Shown here: in pieces, positions 28,310 to 36,616 of the stretch | Layout: each line of letters begins with the position of its first letter | Numbering within the stretch: position 1 is the stretch's first letter | DNA from: JBFXAF01 sp050184585 | GTDB lineage: Bacteria; Pseudomonadota; Alphaproteobacteria; Rhizobiales; Rhizobiaceae | Direction of reading: 5' to 3' | NCBI GenBank assembly: GCA_050184585.1 | Contig: JBFXAF010000011.1 | Location: forward strand, 1-64,000 | DNA: 64,000 nt | Notes under the pieces: model-generated | Seen by the model: the letters and a program-made list of their open reading frames with translations, nothing else | Database searches by the model: none | Told to the model about the DNA's origin: nothing | Translations under genes and position numbers: made by a program

Positions 28310-28735
28310 ATGCTGAAGACAGCGCTGGTCGCCATGACCGTGATAGGCTGCGACTGCGACGCGAAAATGTGCGAATTCGTGCGCGCGACGCCTGCCGAGT
28401 GGTCAACCATCGCAGAGTGCGAGACGGCTCTGAAGGGCCGTGCGCTGAAGGATCGCGATTCCGGCTATCCGCTGCTGATGGCGATCTGCCGTTCGACCGA
28501 GGAAAGCCCCATCAGACTGGCCTCGGCGCCCGACATGGAGGTTGCCCCGGCGACGCCGGCGGAACCCGGGGAGGAAACGCGCTCGATCCTCGTGCGGGCT
28601 TCCGACGGCGTGGTCGTCGCGCGCAATTTCGCAGGCGAGCTTGCCGGCGGCGCGACCCTGGCGGTCGGTGGTGCGCTGAACATCGTCAGCGGCGCTGGCG
28701 GCTGGGTCGTGTCGCGCGCGACGAATCTTTTCTAG
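28310..28735 (+). CDS. hypothetical protein with N-terminal hydrophobic segment
   Basis: A 141-residue protein from the ATG at 28310, which has GGAGAGG six bases upstream. Residues 1-15 form a weak hydrophobic start followed by the cysteine-rich CDCDAKMC. If that is a lipobox, IGC would be the lipidation site. The middle is acidic and Pro-rich, and the C-terminus has a Gly/Ala/Val stretch that may be membrane-associated. The family is not recognised. It is convergent with the FAD oxidase gene, 57 bp away. Confidence 0.55.
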   Translation: MLKTALVAMTVIGCDCDAKMCEFVRATPAEWSTIAECETALKGRALKDRDSGYPLLMAICRSTEESPIRLASAPDMEVAPATPAEPGEETRSILVRASDGVVVARNFAGELAGGATLAVGGALNIVSGAGGWVVSRATNLF

Positions 28736-28792
28736 TTTTCGCAATTCCGGACGCAAGACCGCTGCACACTCTTGCTGGAATTGCTTTAGAGC

Positions 28793-30400
28793 TCAGGCAG
28801 CCGCCCCGGCGTTGCTGACCACCCTCCAAAAGGTGGAGGTGAACAGCTCGCCGGGGTCGACCTGACGCTTGGCCGCGATGAAGGCCGGCATTTCCGGATA
28901 GGCGGCGGCGAGCTGCGCCGCCGTGTAGTGGAGCTGGTAGGGCAGGAAGAACCGCCCGTCATGTTTCCGCGTCACGTCGACGAGGGTGCGGGTCAGCGTG
29001 CGCATCTTCGCGTTGCCGTCGTCGTCGGCCGCCTGATTTATGTAGAGCACCAGCGAGAACGCGTCCCTCGGCGCATAGGTGAGGGCCGTATCCTCGGCGT
29101 GGACGACGCGGACGGATGCGTTGAGGACAGGCAGCGGGCTCTCGGCCAGGACGATGCGGGCCTCCGCCAGAAAGGCCTCGAAGTTCCCGCGCGGCACGAA
29201 ATACTCGTGCAGGATGTCGGTCTGGTCGCCCAGGTCGTTGAACAGGTACGGCACCGAATCGTGCATCGGGTTGTTGCGGGTGACCAGGCAGGCCTCGCCT
29301 TCAGCCATCGCCGCGGTGCGCGGCACGGTGCACGCCTCGAACTCGGGCTCAAGGGTGGTTTCCGCGAACCATTTCAGGCGCTGGAAGATGCCGCCATACT
29401 TGGCGAGGTTCATGATCAGGCGCTTGATCGCGACGCTTCCTGGCCCATCCAGCGGCGGCTGGTCGGCGGGCGCGGCGTCGGCCACCCTGTCGTAGCGGTA
29501 GACGATCATGTCCTGCATGAAGTTGCCCGGCGCGGTCGACAGGTGCCCGTAGAAGAGGCCGACCTCCGGCCTGGTCAACTCGCGCTCGAAATAGGGGATG
29601 AACTCGGAGGCGGGGATGATCGCGCGATCCGTGCGGTAGACGACGTTGTCGACGATATCGAGCGTGGCGGAGAGCACCACCCCGAACAGCCCGTAGCCGC
29701 CGACGACGTGGCGGAAGAGGTCGCGATTTTCGCTGGGCGAGCAGGTGACGACCGTGCCGTCGGCCAGCATGACGCGCATCGAGCGGATGGAGCCGGCGAT
29801 CGAGCCGGCGTGGTGGTCCATGCCGTGCGCGTTGACCGAGATCGAGCCGCCGACGGAGAAGATGTCGGTCGACTGCATCGCCTTCACCGCGAAGCGGGGA
29901 TGCAGCCGGTTCTGGATGTCGTGCCAGGTGGCGCCGGGCTGGACCGTCATGGTGCGCGCCGCCTCGTCGACGTCGATGGCGTTGAACGTCATCATGTCCA
30001 GCACGAGGGCGTTATCGTCGAAGGCGTGACCGCCCATGGAGTGGCGCACGGCCGCCATCGAGACCTTGAGTCCGCTGGTCCGGGCGAAGGCCAGCGCCTT
30101 GGCGATGTGTTCTTCGGCCGAAACCTCCACGATGCCGTAGACGGGGGTCGCCGACAGCGCGCTGGCATCGTCCAGCGTGCCGCCCCGCATCAGCCAGGGA
30201 AGGTCGGGATCATGGGCGGGCGGGTTGGACAGCGGGGCCTGGGCGAGCGCCGCCCCGTCGAAATCGGCGACGCGGCCGATGCTCTTGCGGCCGGAGGGAT
30301 CGCGGGCCAGGCGGGCCAGCGTCGCGCCGCCCCAGATCACGCTGCCCCCGACAATCGCCGCGCCCAGCACCAGCCTGCGCGACCATCTGCGTTTCGCCAT
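28793..30400 (-). CDS. FAD-binding (PCMH-type) oxidoreductase, membrane-anchored
   Basis: A 535-residue flavoprotein of the family that includes D-arabinono-1,4-lactone and L-gulonolactone oxidases. An N-terminal basic plus hydrophobic segment (~9-30) anchors or exports it. The FAD domain spans ~85-260: a GGHAF element, LDMMTFNAIDVDEAARTMTV with QPGATW, then VGGSISVNAHGMDHHAG. The His in the last motif is near where some members bind FAD covalently. The C-terminal cap domain is present, ending in FTSTFWRVVSNAG. It stands alone on the minus strand. Substrate unknown, possibly a sugar lactone or alcohol. Confidence 0.82.
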   Translation of the reverse strand: MAKRRWSRRLVLGAAIVGGSVIWGGATLARLARDPSGRKSIGRVADFDGAALAQAPLSNPPAHDPDLPWLMRGGTLDDASALSATPVYGIVEVSAEEHIAKALAFARTSGLKVSMAAVRHSMGGHAFDDNALVLDMMTFNAIDVDEAARTMTVQPGATWHDIQNRLHPRFAVKAMQSTDIFSVGGSISVNAHGMDHHAGSIAGSIRSMRVMLADGTVVTCSPSENRDLFRHVVGGYGLFGVVLSATLDIVDNVVYRTDRAIIPASEFIPYFERELTRPEVGLFYGHLSTAPGNFMQDMIVYRYDRVADAAPADQPPLDGPGSVAIKRLIMNLAKYGGIFQRLKWFAETTLEPEFEACTVPRTAAMAEGEACLVTRNNPMHDSVPYLFNDLGDQTDILHEYFVPRGNFEAFLAEARIVLAESPLPVLNASVRVVHAEDTALTYAPRDAFSLVLYINQAADDDGNAKMRTLTRTLVDVTRKHDGRFFLPYQLHYTAAQLAAAYPEMPAFIAAKRQVDPGELFTSTFWRVVSNAGAAA

Positions 30401-30467
30401 CGCCCCCTCCGCGCCGGAATCACCCGACCGGCGTGATGACGCAACGGTATGCGCGAAGCGATGGCAA

Positions 30468-30500
30468 AAACAAGAAAGGGCGGGCCACGAAGGCCCGCCC
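30468..30500 (-). terminator. Rho-independent terminator after the DUF1344 gene
   Basis: Read on the minus strand, a 9-bp GC stem (GGGCGGGCC / GGCCCGCCC) with a 5-nt loop is followed by TTTCTTGTTTTTG. It lies about 25 bp past the stop of the gene at 30524-30766. Confidence 0.78.
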
Positions 30501-30523
30501 CGCCCTGGGAGGGCTCCGTCGGG

Positions 30524-30766
30524 CTAGGACGCGACGTCGACCGCGGTCACGGCGCCGGTCGTGTCGTCGACCGTCACCTTGATCTTGGCGCCTACCGCGA
30601 TCTGTTCGATGGATGCGCCCTCGGGCGCGCGGAAGGTCGTGCCGTCGTCCAGCGTGATGGTGCGCGTCGACGGGTCGATCATCTGGACCGTACCTTCGAC
30701 GGTCGCGGCATAGGCCATGCCCATGAAGGCGAGCGAGGCGGCGGCGGTCGCTAGAATCTTCTTCAT
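30524..30766 (-). CDS. DUF1344 domain-containing exported protein
   Basis: An 80-residue secreted protein. The first ~20 residues are a Sec signal (KK, then an Ala/Leu core, cleavage after AYA). The mature part is a single small beta domain, with TVEGTVQMIDPSTRTITLDDG followed by a FRAPEG turn, the pattern of DUF1344 proteins common in Rhizobiales. The ATG at 30766 has AGGAG nine bases upstream. It ends in a good terminator, so it is monocistronic. Role unknown, periplasmic. Confidence 0.82.
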   Translation of the reverse strand: MKKILATAAASLAFMGMAYAATVEGTVQMIDPSTRTITLDDGTTFRAPEGASIEQIAVGAKIKVTVDDTTGAVTAVDVAS

Positions 30767-31094
30767 GATGGGTAACTCCTGTTGCTGTTTGTCGCCCGCA
30801 GGCCAGGAGGGCACAGCGGACGGCGAGGGGAATAGGCCGGGCGACGCACTCGCCGCAAATCACGAAGGGTGTCCAATCGTGAGATGAATCAATGGCTTAA
30901 TTCCGCCTCATTGCGCTCGACGCGTTGCTTCGCGCGAGACCGCATCCCGCGCGAGGTTCGCGCGATCGTTTGCCAGAGCAAGGTCGGGACAATGCGGCGA
31001 CATCGTGCGGCCGGCCAAACCCTCGACCCAATCGCGGAGAGCGGCGTTCACGCATGGCAACGCGGCTTCGCCGGCTAGACACGAATTGTTTCGG

Positions 31095-31541
31095 TCAACG
31101 CTTCTTTCGGGGCGCGGCGTCGGACGCGGCGACCAACATGGCCGGGGTGACAGCCGCCACCGCCTCCTCGATCGCCGGCAGGTCGACGTCGTCGAGCGTC
31201 TTCAGGCGCAGGCACGACTTGCCCATGTCGAGCTTCTTGCCAGCCTTGCGGAACGCCGCCTCCAGCTTCTCGCGTGCGCGGGGCACGCAATAGACGCCGC
31301 TGAGATAGAGCCCGACATGGTTCTTCTGGTTGCCGATCGCGACGATCATCAGCGGTTGGCCGTTGTAGGTCGGGCCGGAGGTCGCGAGCGGCACCTCGAA
31401 GGTCACCATGCCCCAGCGAAACGCCTCCACGTAACCTCGCGGCAAATGTGTCTCCACAAGCGCGCGCAGTGCCTCCATCGTGGCGCGGCGGTCGGGCGGC
31501 TGCGCGAGAAGATAGGAGGCGATGTCGCTGTCGGCGCTCAT
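31095..31541 (-). CDS. DUF1801 domain-containing protein
   Basis: A 148-residue DUF1801-type protein: PRGYVEAFRWGMVTFEVPL, then LMIVAIGNQKNHVGLYL and LDMGKSCLRLKTLDDVDL. The last residues are basic (APRKKR). Its start overlaps the stop of the upstream DUF3137 gene by 4 bp (ATGA), so the two are co-translated. No catalytic residues are known for this fold. The protein is only remotely like the one at 11013-11408. Confidence 0.83.
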   Translation of the reverse strand: MSADSDIASYLLAQPPDRRATMEALRALVETHLPRGYVEAFRWGMVTFEVPLATSGPTYNGQPLMIVAIGNQKNHVGLYLSGVYCVPRAREKLEAAFRKAGKKLDMGKSCLRLKTLDDVDLPAIEEAVAAVTPAMLVAASDAAPRKKR

Positions 31542-32533
31542 GCGGCCGGGTCAGGCTGAGCGGCCGCCGGCTCTTCGTCGGCGCCAACCCTGCGCACCAG
31601 CGAGGCGGTGGCCAGCAGCGCCGCCATGTCGGCGATCATCGGCGCGATGTGGGCGTTGTAGTCGAGCTTGGTCGAAATCGAAGGCAGCTCGAAATAGTTC
31701 TTGTTCTGCGGGATCAGCAGGTAGCCGTCATTGCCCTGCAAGCCGACGCGCGACGGCTGCTCCGGCCAGGTCTCGCCGAGCCACTGGAGGGCCTGGGCGA
31801 GGTGGCCCGACACGAGCGGCTGCGCGACTTCGGGGTTGTCGGTGCGGAACTCGTACTTCTTGTCCAGCGTCTCGACGCCGCTTTTCAGTTCAGGCAGGCC
31901 GGTATTGCCGAAGATGCCGCGGAAGAACGACGTCACGACGTCGGCCCGGCGCGTCGCCACCAGCTTGCCCGGGAAAGGCCGGAGCATGTGGAAGGCCATG
32001 ACGATGCCCTTGAACATGAGCTGGTCAGACTTGCCCTGCTTATGCTTCAGGGTGGCCTCGTAGAGCTCGAAGGTGAAGCCGTTGTAGGTGCCCGAAATCG
32101 TGTCGTCGAAGGTCTGCCGGTTGAAGGTGCCGACCGCTTCGCGCGGCAAGTGGTGGAAGGAGTCCGGCGTCGTGCCGTGACTGTAGCGCACGTCCTTGAT
32201 GAAGCCGAAGACGATCGGCAGCATGTGCTCCCGGAAGGACTGCTGGAGTTTCGTGGCAGGCCCCATGGCCGCGCTGTAGGCAAAGAACAGTGCGACGATC
32301 CCGCCGAAATAGAGAAACACATGCGGCGAGGAGAACCACTGCTCATTCGGGTCGGCGAAGCTGTTGAAGGCGTAGGCGAGCACCGCCACAATCACCAGCA
32401 CGCCGCCGACATAGGCCGGCATCCTCAGTCTCACCTTCGCGGCCGCCAGCGCGCGATCCCCTTCGTAGCGGTCGAGATCGGCGCGGATGCGGGCGATCGT
32501 CGCCTCGTCCGGCATGAAGTCCTTCGCGTCCAT
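31538..32533 (-). CDS. DUF3137 domain-containing membrane protein
   Basis: A 331-residue protein with two membrane helices near residues 38-60 and 73-93, then a long cytoplasmic domain. That domain carries the DUF3137 pattern: FNRQTFDDTISGTYNGFTFELYEATLK, then FKGIVMAFHMLRPFPGK. The ATG at 32533 has GGAG seven bases upstream. An in-frame ATG at 32557 is a weaker alternative. It is followed by the overlapping DUF1801 gene. Function unknown. Confidence 0.8.
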   Translation of the reverse strand: MDAKDFMPDEATIARIRADLDRYEGDRALAAAKVRLRMPAYVGGVLVIVAVLAYAFNSFADPNEQWFSSPHVFLYFGGIVALFFAYSAAMGPATKLQQSFREHMLPIVFGFIKDVRYSHGTTPDSFHHLPREAVGTFNRQTFDDTISGTYNGFTFELYEATLKHKQGKSDQLMFKGIVMAFHMLRPFPGKLVATRRADVVTSFFRGIFGNTGLPELKSGVETLDKKYEFRTDNPEVAQPLVSGHLAQALQWLGETWPEQPSRVGLQGNDGYLLIPQNKNYFELPSISTKLDYNAHIAPMIADMAALLATASLVRRVGADEEPAAAQPDPAA

Positions 32534-32706
32534 GGATATCTCCGTTCGATGCGCCATGATGTCCAATCGCGGGCGCGCCGCCAAGCCGTTTCGGCGTCCG
32601 CGATTGAGTTCCGGGCGCTGAATGGCGGCTGAACGTTTCCGCCAGACGGCGTTCAGACGGGGGTGGATAGAAGTCGCGGCATCGGTGACCAGAAGGGATC
32701 GACCCG

Positions 32707-32877
32707 ATGCGCAATTTCTCACGCTTTCCGCACGGCGCTGCCTCGCGCCGCATCGCCTCGTCGGTCGCCGACGGGCTCGGCCTGCGCGACGGACGCCAGG
32801 CCGGCGCCATCACTTCGACCGGGACCAAGGATTCGGCCCGGCAGACGTCCAACGGCATGAGCCGGCTCTTTCACTAG
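32707..32877 (+). CDS. possible small protein, 56 residues
   Basis: An open frame reads MRNFSRFPHG... to ...NGMSRLFH, with AAGGGA eight bases before the ATG. It is basic, rich in Ser/Arg/Gly and has no membrane helix. It lies in a 578-bp stretch (32534-33111) with no other gene. Coding potential in such GC-rich DNA is weak evidence, so this is a candidate only. Confidence 0.3.
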   Translation: MRNFSRFPHGAASRRIASSVADGLGLRDGRQAGAITSTGTKDSARQTSNGMSRLFH

Positions 32878-32893
32878 CGCCGGCGCGGCTCGC

Positions 32894-33066
32894 CTTTCGG
32901 GAGGGAAAGCGGCGTCACGGTCATCGGCATTCCGGCCGGATCGCGGTCGCCGCGGGTGCAGGATTTATTCACCCCAGCAAGGACTTCCTGCTCTTGCCCA
33001 ACCCTTCGCGCATGCACCGGAATGAGCCGGACCGCACGCGAAGGACGAAGCTTTCCCTCCCGAAAG
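32894..33066. repeat. 17-bp perfect inverted repeat enclosing 139 bp
   Basis: CTTTCGGGAGGGAAAGC at 32894-32910 recurs as its exact reverse complement at 33050-33066. No target-site duplication is evident outside the arms. It could be a remnant of a small mobile element or an unusual leader structure for the Kazal-domain gene that follows. Confidence 0.5.
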
Positions 33067-33111
33067 TCGTGCCGCCATATTTCCGTCTCCAGCGAGGAGC
33101 AACGTCCAGCC

Positions 33112-33423
33112 ATGATCCGTCCCATCATCCAGTTCGCCATTCCGGCTGCGCTTGCCGCAATCATGGCCACGCAGGTGGCCGCCGCCGAGAACCGGCCCGT
33201 GCGCGACGGTCTCATCATGTGCCCGATGATCTACCTGCCCGTGTGCGGGTCGGACGGCGCGCAGACCAAGATATTCCCCAACAAGTGCGTCGCGGAGGGA
33301 GCCGGTTTCGCGATCGTCTCCAACGTCCAGTGCGGCGGCGAACCGCAGCGGCAGTTCGGCTGCGAGCCGGGCGAGGACTGCAAACAGCGGCCGCGGGGGA
33401 TACGCAAGGTCAAGCCGAGCTAG
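33112..33423 (+). CDS. secreted Kazal-type serine protease inhibitor domain protein
   Basis: A 103-residue exported protein. Residues 1-25 are a Sec signal ending VAAAE. A Kazal-like core follows between Cys37 and Cys74: C-x7-C (CPMIYLPVC), then GSDGAQTKIFPNKC, then AEGAGFAIVSNVQC. The VCGxDG...F/YxNxC pattern is the family hallmark. Two further cysteines (84 and 90) lie in the tail. The ATG at 33112 has a purine-rich GAGGAG site upstream. Kazal domains in bacteria are thought to block or bind serine proteases; target unknown. It is convergent with, and overlaps by 14 bp, the next gene. Confidence 0.8.
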   Translation: MIRPIIQFAIPAALAAIMATQVAAAENRPVRDGLIMCPMIYLPVCGSDGAQTKIFPNKCVAEGAGFAIVSNVQCGGEPQRQFGCEPGEDCKQRPRGIRKVKPS

Positions 33424-33736
33424 TCGTTCCGGGCTCCAGGGCTTGCCAGGCGCGCTGCTCCGGCCTCGCGGGTACGGCGATCCATTCGTCGAGTCTCAGG
33501 TGGCCCTTCCAGTCGTCGCAGAGGACGGAACAGTCCTCGCCGTAGAGATGCCAGAGCGAGCGGAGCTCCGCCGGCGACTGGCCGGGCGCGCGCAACTCCT
33601 CGATCGAATCGCGCATGCGCGCCCCGGCATAGGCGCGGGCTGCTTCCACGGTGGCGAAACCGCCGACGATCCGCTCGCCGTCAGGCTGGCCAGTGCGCGC
33701 CATGTCGAACACCAGGACGGAGAACAAGCCGGTCAT
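33410..33736 (-). CDS. hypothetical protein
   Basis: A 108-residue soluble protein from the ATG at 33736. It begins with a short beta element (MTGLFSVLVFDMARTG), continues with a helix rich in Ala and Arg (VEAARAYAGARMRDSIEEL), and ends with aromatic segments (SLWHLYGEDCSVLCDDWKGHLRL). Two cysteines sit four residues apart. The family is not recognised. Its 3' end overlaps the Kazal gene by 14 bp on the opposite strand. The start was chosen as the first ATG giving a compact protein; upstream sequence is low-complexity. Confidence 0.55.
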   Translation of the reverse strand: MTGLFSVLVFDMARTGQPDGERIVGGFATVEAARAYAGARMRDSIEELRAPGQSPAELRSLWHLYGEDCSVLCDDWKGHLRLDEWIAVPARPEQRAWQALEPGTTSSA

Positions 33737-33837
33737 GGACGAATTCTCGCAAGTCGCGCGCCAGGCCGCAACGCGGACGTCGCGGAACCAGGCCAGCCAC
33801 CTGCCGTTAAGGACGAGACCATAGGAGGGGTTTCGGC

Positions 33838-34713
33838 ATGTCGTGGCTCGCCTATGATCACTCGCCAGTTTCATATCAGCCGATGCTCGATCGCCCACAG
33901 ACGTTCCCCAACTCGATTGCAGCCGCGCTACGTCGAAGCGCCCCTCGGGCGATCCGCCTCAGCGAGGAGGCGTGTACGACCGTCGCCTCCTACAACGTCC
34001 ACAAGTGTGTGGGCACCGACGGCCGGTTCGATCCGATGCGGGCGGTCGCCGTCCTCGCCGAGCTCGACGCGGATCTGGTGGCGCTGCAGGAGGCCGATGC
34101 AAGGACCGGCGCCCGCCACGGGCTGCTGGATCTCGAAGCGCTGCGGCGCGAGACCGACCTGGTGCCGACCCATCTGCCCGAAAACGCGCGGAGTCACGGC
34201 TGGCACGGGAACCTGATCCTGGCCAGGAAAGGTACGGTTCACGCGGTGCGGACGGTGCGCCTGCCGGGACTCGAGCCGCGCGGGGCGGTCATCGTCGACC
34301 TCGAACTCAAGGGCGTCGCGCTGCGCGTGGTCGCCGCGCATCTCGGTCTCCTGCGTCATTCCAGAGCGCAGCAGGCGCATGCCCTCGTCGAGGCTACCCA
34401 TCCGGTGATGCGGCCGACCCTGCTGTTGGGCGACTTCAACGAGTGGCGGGTGCGGACGCGTTCCTCCCTGCTGACCCTGCTGCCACATTTCGGGCCGATC
34501 GACGCAGCGCTGCCGAGCTTCCCGTCGCGGCTGCCGCTCCTGGCCCTGGACCGAATCCTCGCACGCCCGGCCCGGATGATCGCCTCGATCGAGGTTCACC
34601 AGAGCCCTCTCGCTCGAGTGGCGTCCGACCATCTGCCGCTCAAGGCCCGACTCGACCTCGAAAGCCTGCGCACGATGCAGTCCGCACAAGCCGCGCAACC
34701 CAACGCCCTCTAG
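33838..34713 (+). CDS. endonuclease/exonuclease/phosphatase (EEP) family protein
   Basis: A 291-residue metal-dependent phosphodiesterase-fold protein. All EEP motifs are present in order: ASYNVHK, QEAD with the metal Glu, WHGNLILAR, AAHLGL, GDFNEW with Asp/Asn, DRIL and the final SDHLPL. The first ~45 residues are unconserved. It lies 55 bp before a phospholipase D-type gene. This pairing resembles E. coli ybhP-clsB, where an EEP gene sits next to a cardiolipin synthase. By that analogy a role in phospholipid turnover is plausible, but DNase or phosphatase activity cannot be excluded. Confidence 0.87.
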   Translation: MSWLAYDHSPVSYQPMLDRPQTFPNSIAAALRRSAPRAIRLSEEACTTVASYNVHKCVGTDGRFDPMRAVAVLAELDADLVALQEADARTGARHGLLDLEALRRETDLVPTHLPENARSHGWHGNLILARKGTVHAVRTVRLPGLEPRGAVIVDLELKGVALRVVAAHLGLLRHSRAQQAHALVEATHPVMRPTLLLGDFNEWRVRTRSSLLTLLPHFGPIDAALPSFPSRLPLLALDRILARPARMIASIEVHQSPLARVASDHLPLKARLDLESLRTMQSAQAAQPNAL

Positions 34714-34768
34714 CGCGTTTCCGGATACGGCGCCGGCGTTCGGCGGCGTCGGTCTCCGGGAAGGCGAA

Positions 34769-36169
34769 ATGGACACGGCGATCCATCGTTCTGCGCAGGA
34801 CAAGGTTCGGGCGGGCCTATCAGGCCTCGGGCTCATGGCCGACAGCGCGGAAGCGCTAGCGGCGCGCATCCTTTCTGCGCGCAGCGCCCGGCAGAGCCTC
34901 GACCTGATGTACTACCTCTGGCACGACGACCGCACGGGTCGTCTGCTGCTTTCGGAGGTGGTGAAGGCGGCCGACCGGGGGGTGCGCGTCAGGCTGCTGG
35001 TCGACGACATCAATCCCCAGCGGAGCGATGCGACCTACCTGGCGCTCGATTCCCATCCCAACATCGATCTGCGGCTCTTCAATCCCGCCGGCATGCGCAA
35101 TGGCAGCCTGCTACGATCGTTCGAACTCGCATTGCGGCTGTTCGCGCTGACGCGGCGCATGCACAACAAGGCCTGGATCGCCGACGGACGGGTCGCGATC
35201 GTCGGCGGGCGCAACATCGGCGATGCCTATTTCGACGCTGCCGACACCAATTTCCGCGACCTCGACCTTCTCTTGCTCGGTCCAGCAGTATCGCAGTCCG
35301 GCTACGTGTTCGAGCGGTTCTGGAACTCCAAGGCCACGCGTCCCATCGCGGCGCTGCATCGCGTCGGGGCCGGCGACCCCGACCGTGACCTACGCCGGTT
35401 GCGCGCGCTGACCGATCCGGAACTCTGCGCATGCCTCGGCGGGCGCCGCACGATCGACGAGATGCTGGCGGCGAGCATCGATCTGCACTGGACGTCCACC
35501 GCGCGGGTGATCGCCGACCCCCCGGAAAAGGCGCTGGGCCGGAAGCGTCGCGGATGGTTGTCGAAGGTGCTCCTACCGGTGATCCGCGAGGCGTCGACGA
35601 GGGTCGACATCGCTTCGCCCTATTTCATTCCGGGACGGCGCGGCAGCGAAATCCTCGCGTCCCTGGTCCGACGCGGGGTACGGGTTTCGGTGCTGACCAA
35701 CTCGCTCGCGGCGACGGACGTGGCGGCCGTGCACGGCGCGTACGCGAACTACCGGGAACGGCTGGTCGCGGCGGGCGTCAGGCTCTACGAACTCCGACCA
35801 TCGGCCGGCCGGGCCAACATGTCGGTCTTCGGGTCAAAGGGGGCGAGCCTTCATACGAAAGCCTTCACAGTGGACGATCGCTTCGGCTTCGTCGGCTCGT
35901 TCAACTTCGATCCCCGCTCGGTTTCGCTGAACGCCGAGATGGGCGTGCTGTTCGAGGACCCGACCCTGGCCTCGGCGCTGACCGCCGAGTTCCGGCGCGA
36001 ACGGTCGCCCCACGCAAGCTACCGGCTCGGACTCGACGGGACGCGCCTGACTTGGGACTGCGACGAGGAGGGCGCGCCGCGCCGCTACGCGAACGAACCG
36101 GAGGCGGGCTGGCTCAGGCGCGCCATCGCGGCGGTCGTCGGCTGGCTGCCGGTGGAATCGCAGCTCTGA
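34769..36169 (+). CDS. phospholipase D-like / cardiolipin synthase family protein
   Basis: A 466-residue protein with two complete HKD motifs: His132-x-Lys134-x4-Asp139 in MHNKAWIADGR and His362-x-Lys364-x4-Asp369 in LHTKAFTVDDR. Each is followed by the Gly/Asn/Asp elements VGGRNIGDAY and VGSFNFDPRS. This double-HKD layout fits cardiolipin synthases of the ClsB/ClsC type, and no N-terminal membrane helix is present, unlike ClsA. The neighbour upstream is an EEP-family gene. It may condense phosphatidylglycerol; other phosphatidyl transfers are possible. Confidence 0.87.
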   Translation: MDTAIHRSAQDKVRAGLSGLGLMADSAEALAARILSARSARQSLDLMYYLWHDDRTGRLLLSEVVKAADRGVRVRLLVDDINPQRSDATYLALDSHPNIDLRLFNPAGMRNGSLLRSFELALRLFALTRRMHNKAWIADGRVAIVGGRNIGDAYFDAADTNFRDLDLLLLGPAVSQSGYVFERFWNSKATRPIAALHRVGAGDPDRDLRRLRALTDPELCACLGGRRTIDEMLAASIDLHWTSTARVIADPPEKALGRKRRGWLSKVLLPVIREASTRVDIASPYFIPGRRGSEILASLVRRGVRVSVLTNSLAATDVAAVHGAYANYRERLVAAGVRLYELRPSAGRANMSVFGSKGASLHTKAFTVDDRFGFVGSFNFDPRSVSLNAEMGVLFEDPTLASALTAEFRRERSPHASYRLGLDGTRLTWDCDEEGAPRRYANEPEAGWLRRAIAAVVGWLPVESQL

Positions 36170-36232
36170 GCCAGCCATTGAACCCTATCGGGCCATGGGC
36201 GTTCATCTTCATTCACGAGGAAGGACGATACG

Positions 36233-36607
36233 ATGCTCAAGGATAAATCATCTTCGGCGATCGTGGCGGTGAGCGACATCGAACGTGCCCGCAGCTTCTA
36301 CGCCGGAACGCTCGGCCTCGACATCCAGGACGACAGCATGGGCGAGGTGCTGGTGTTCCGGACCGGCGATACCTCGCTCGTCGTCTATCGGTCCGACGAG
36401 GCCGGCGGCAACAAGGCGAACGCCGTCGTCTGGGACGTGGGAAACGAGATCGATGCGATCGTGGCCGATCTCGAGAAAAAGGATGTGACTTTCGAGCACT
36501 ATGGCGACATCGGCCGCCTGGAAGGAAACATCCATGTCGACGGACCGATGCGGCTGGTCTGGCTCAAGGACCCGGACGGGAACATACTCCACCTCAACAA
36601 CATGTGA
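36233..36607 (+). CDS. VOC family (glyoxalase/bleomycin resistance-type) protein
   Basis: A 124-residue single-domain protein of the vicinal oxygen chelate fold: AIVAVSDIERARSFYAGTLG at the start and WLKDPDGNILHLNN at the end. The C-terminal Glu that binds metal in many members is replaced by His/Leu here, so enzymatic activity is unsure. The ATG at 36233 has AGGAAGGA upstream. Stand-alone gene; substrate unknown. Confidence 0.85.
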   Translation: MLKDKSSSAIVAVSDIERARSFYAGTLGLDIQDDSMGEVLVFRTGDTSLVVYRSDEAGGNKANAVVWDVGNEIDAIVADLEKKDVTFEHYGDIGRLEGNIHVDGPMRLVWLKDPDGNILHLNNM

Positions 36608-36616
36608 GGCCGGCAA

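Noticed and set aside
30767..31094. A gene in the 328-bp gap before the DUF1801 gene
   Set aside because: Frames such as one from 30869 lack a plausible start site and read as mixed low-complexity; nothing supportable is seen.
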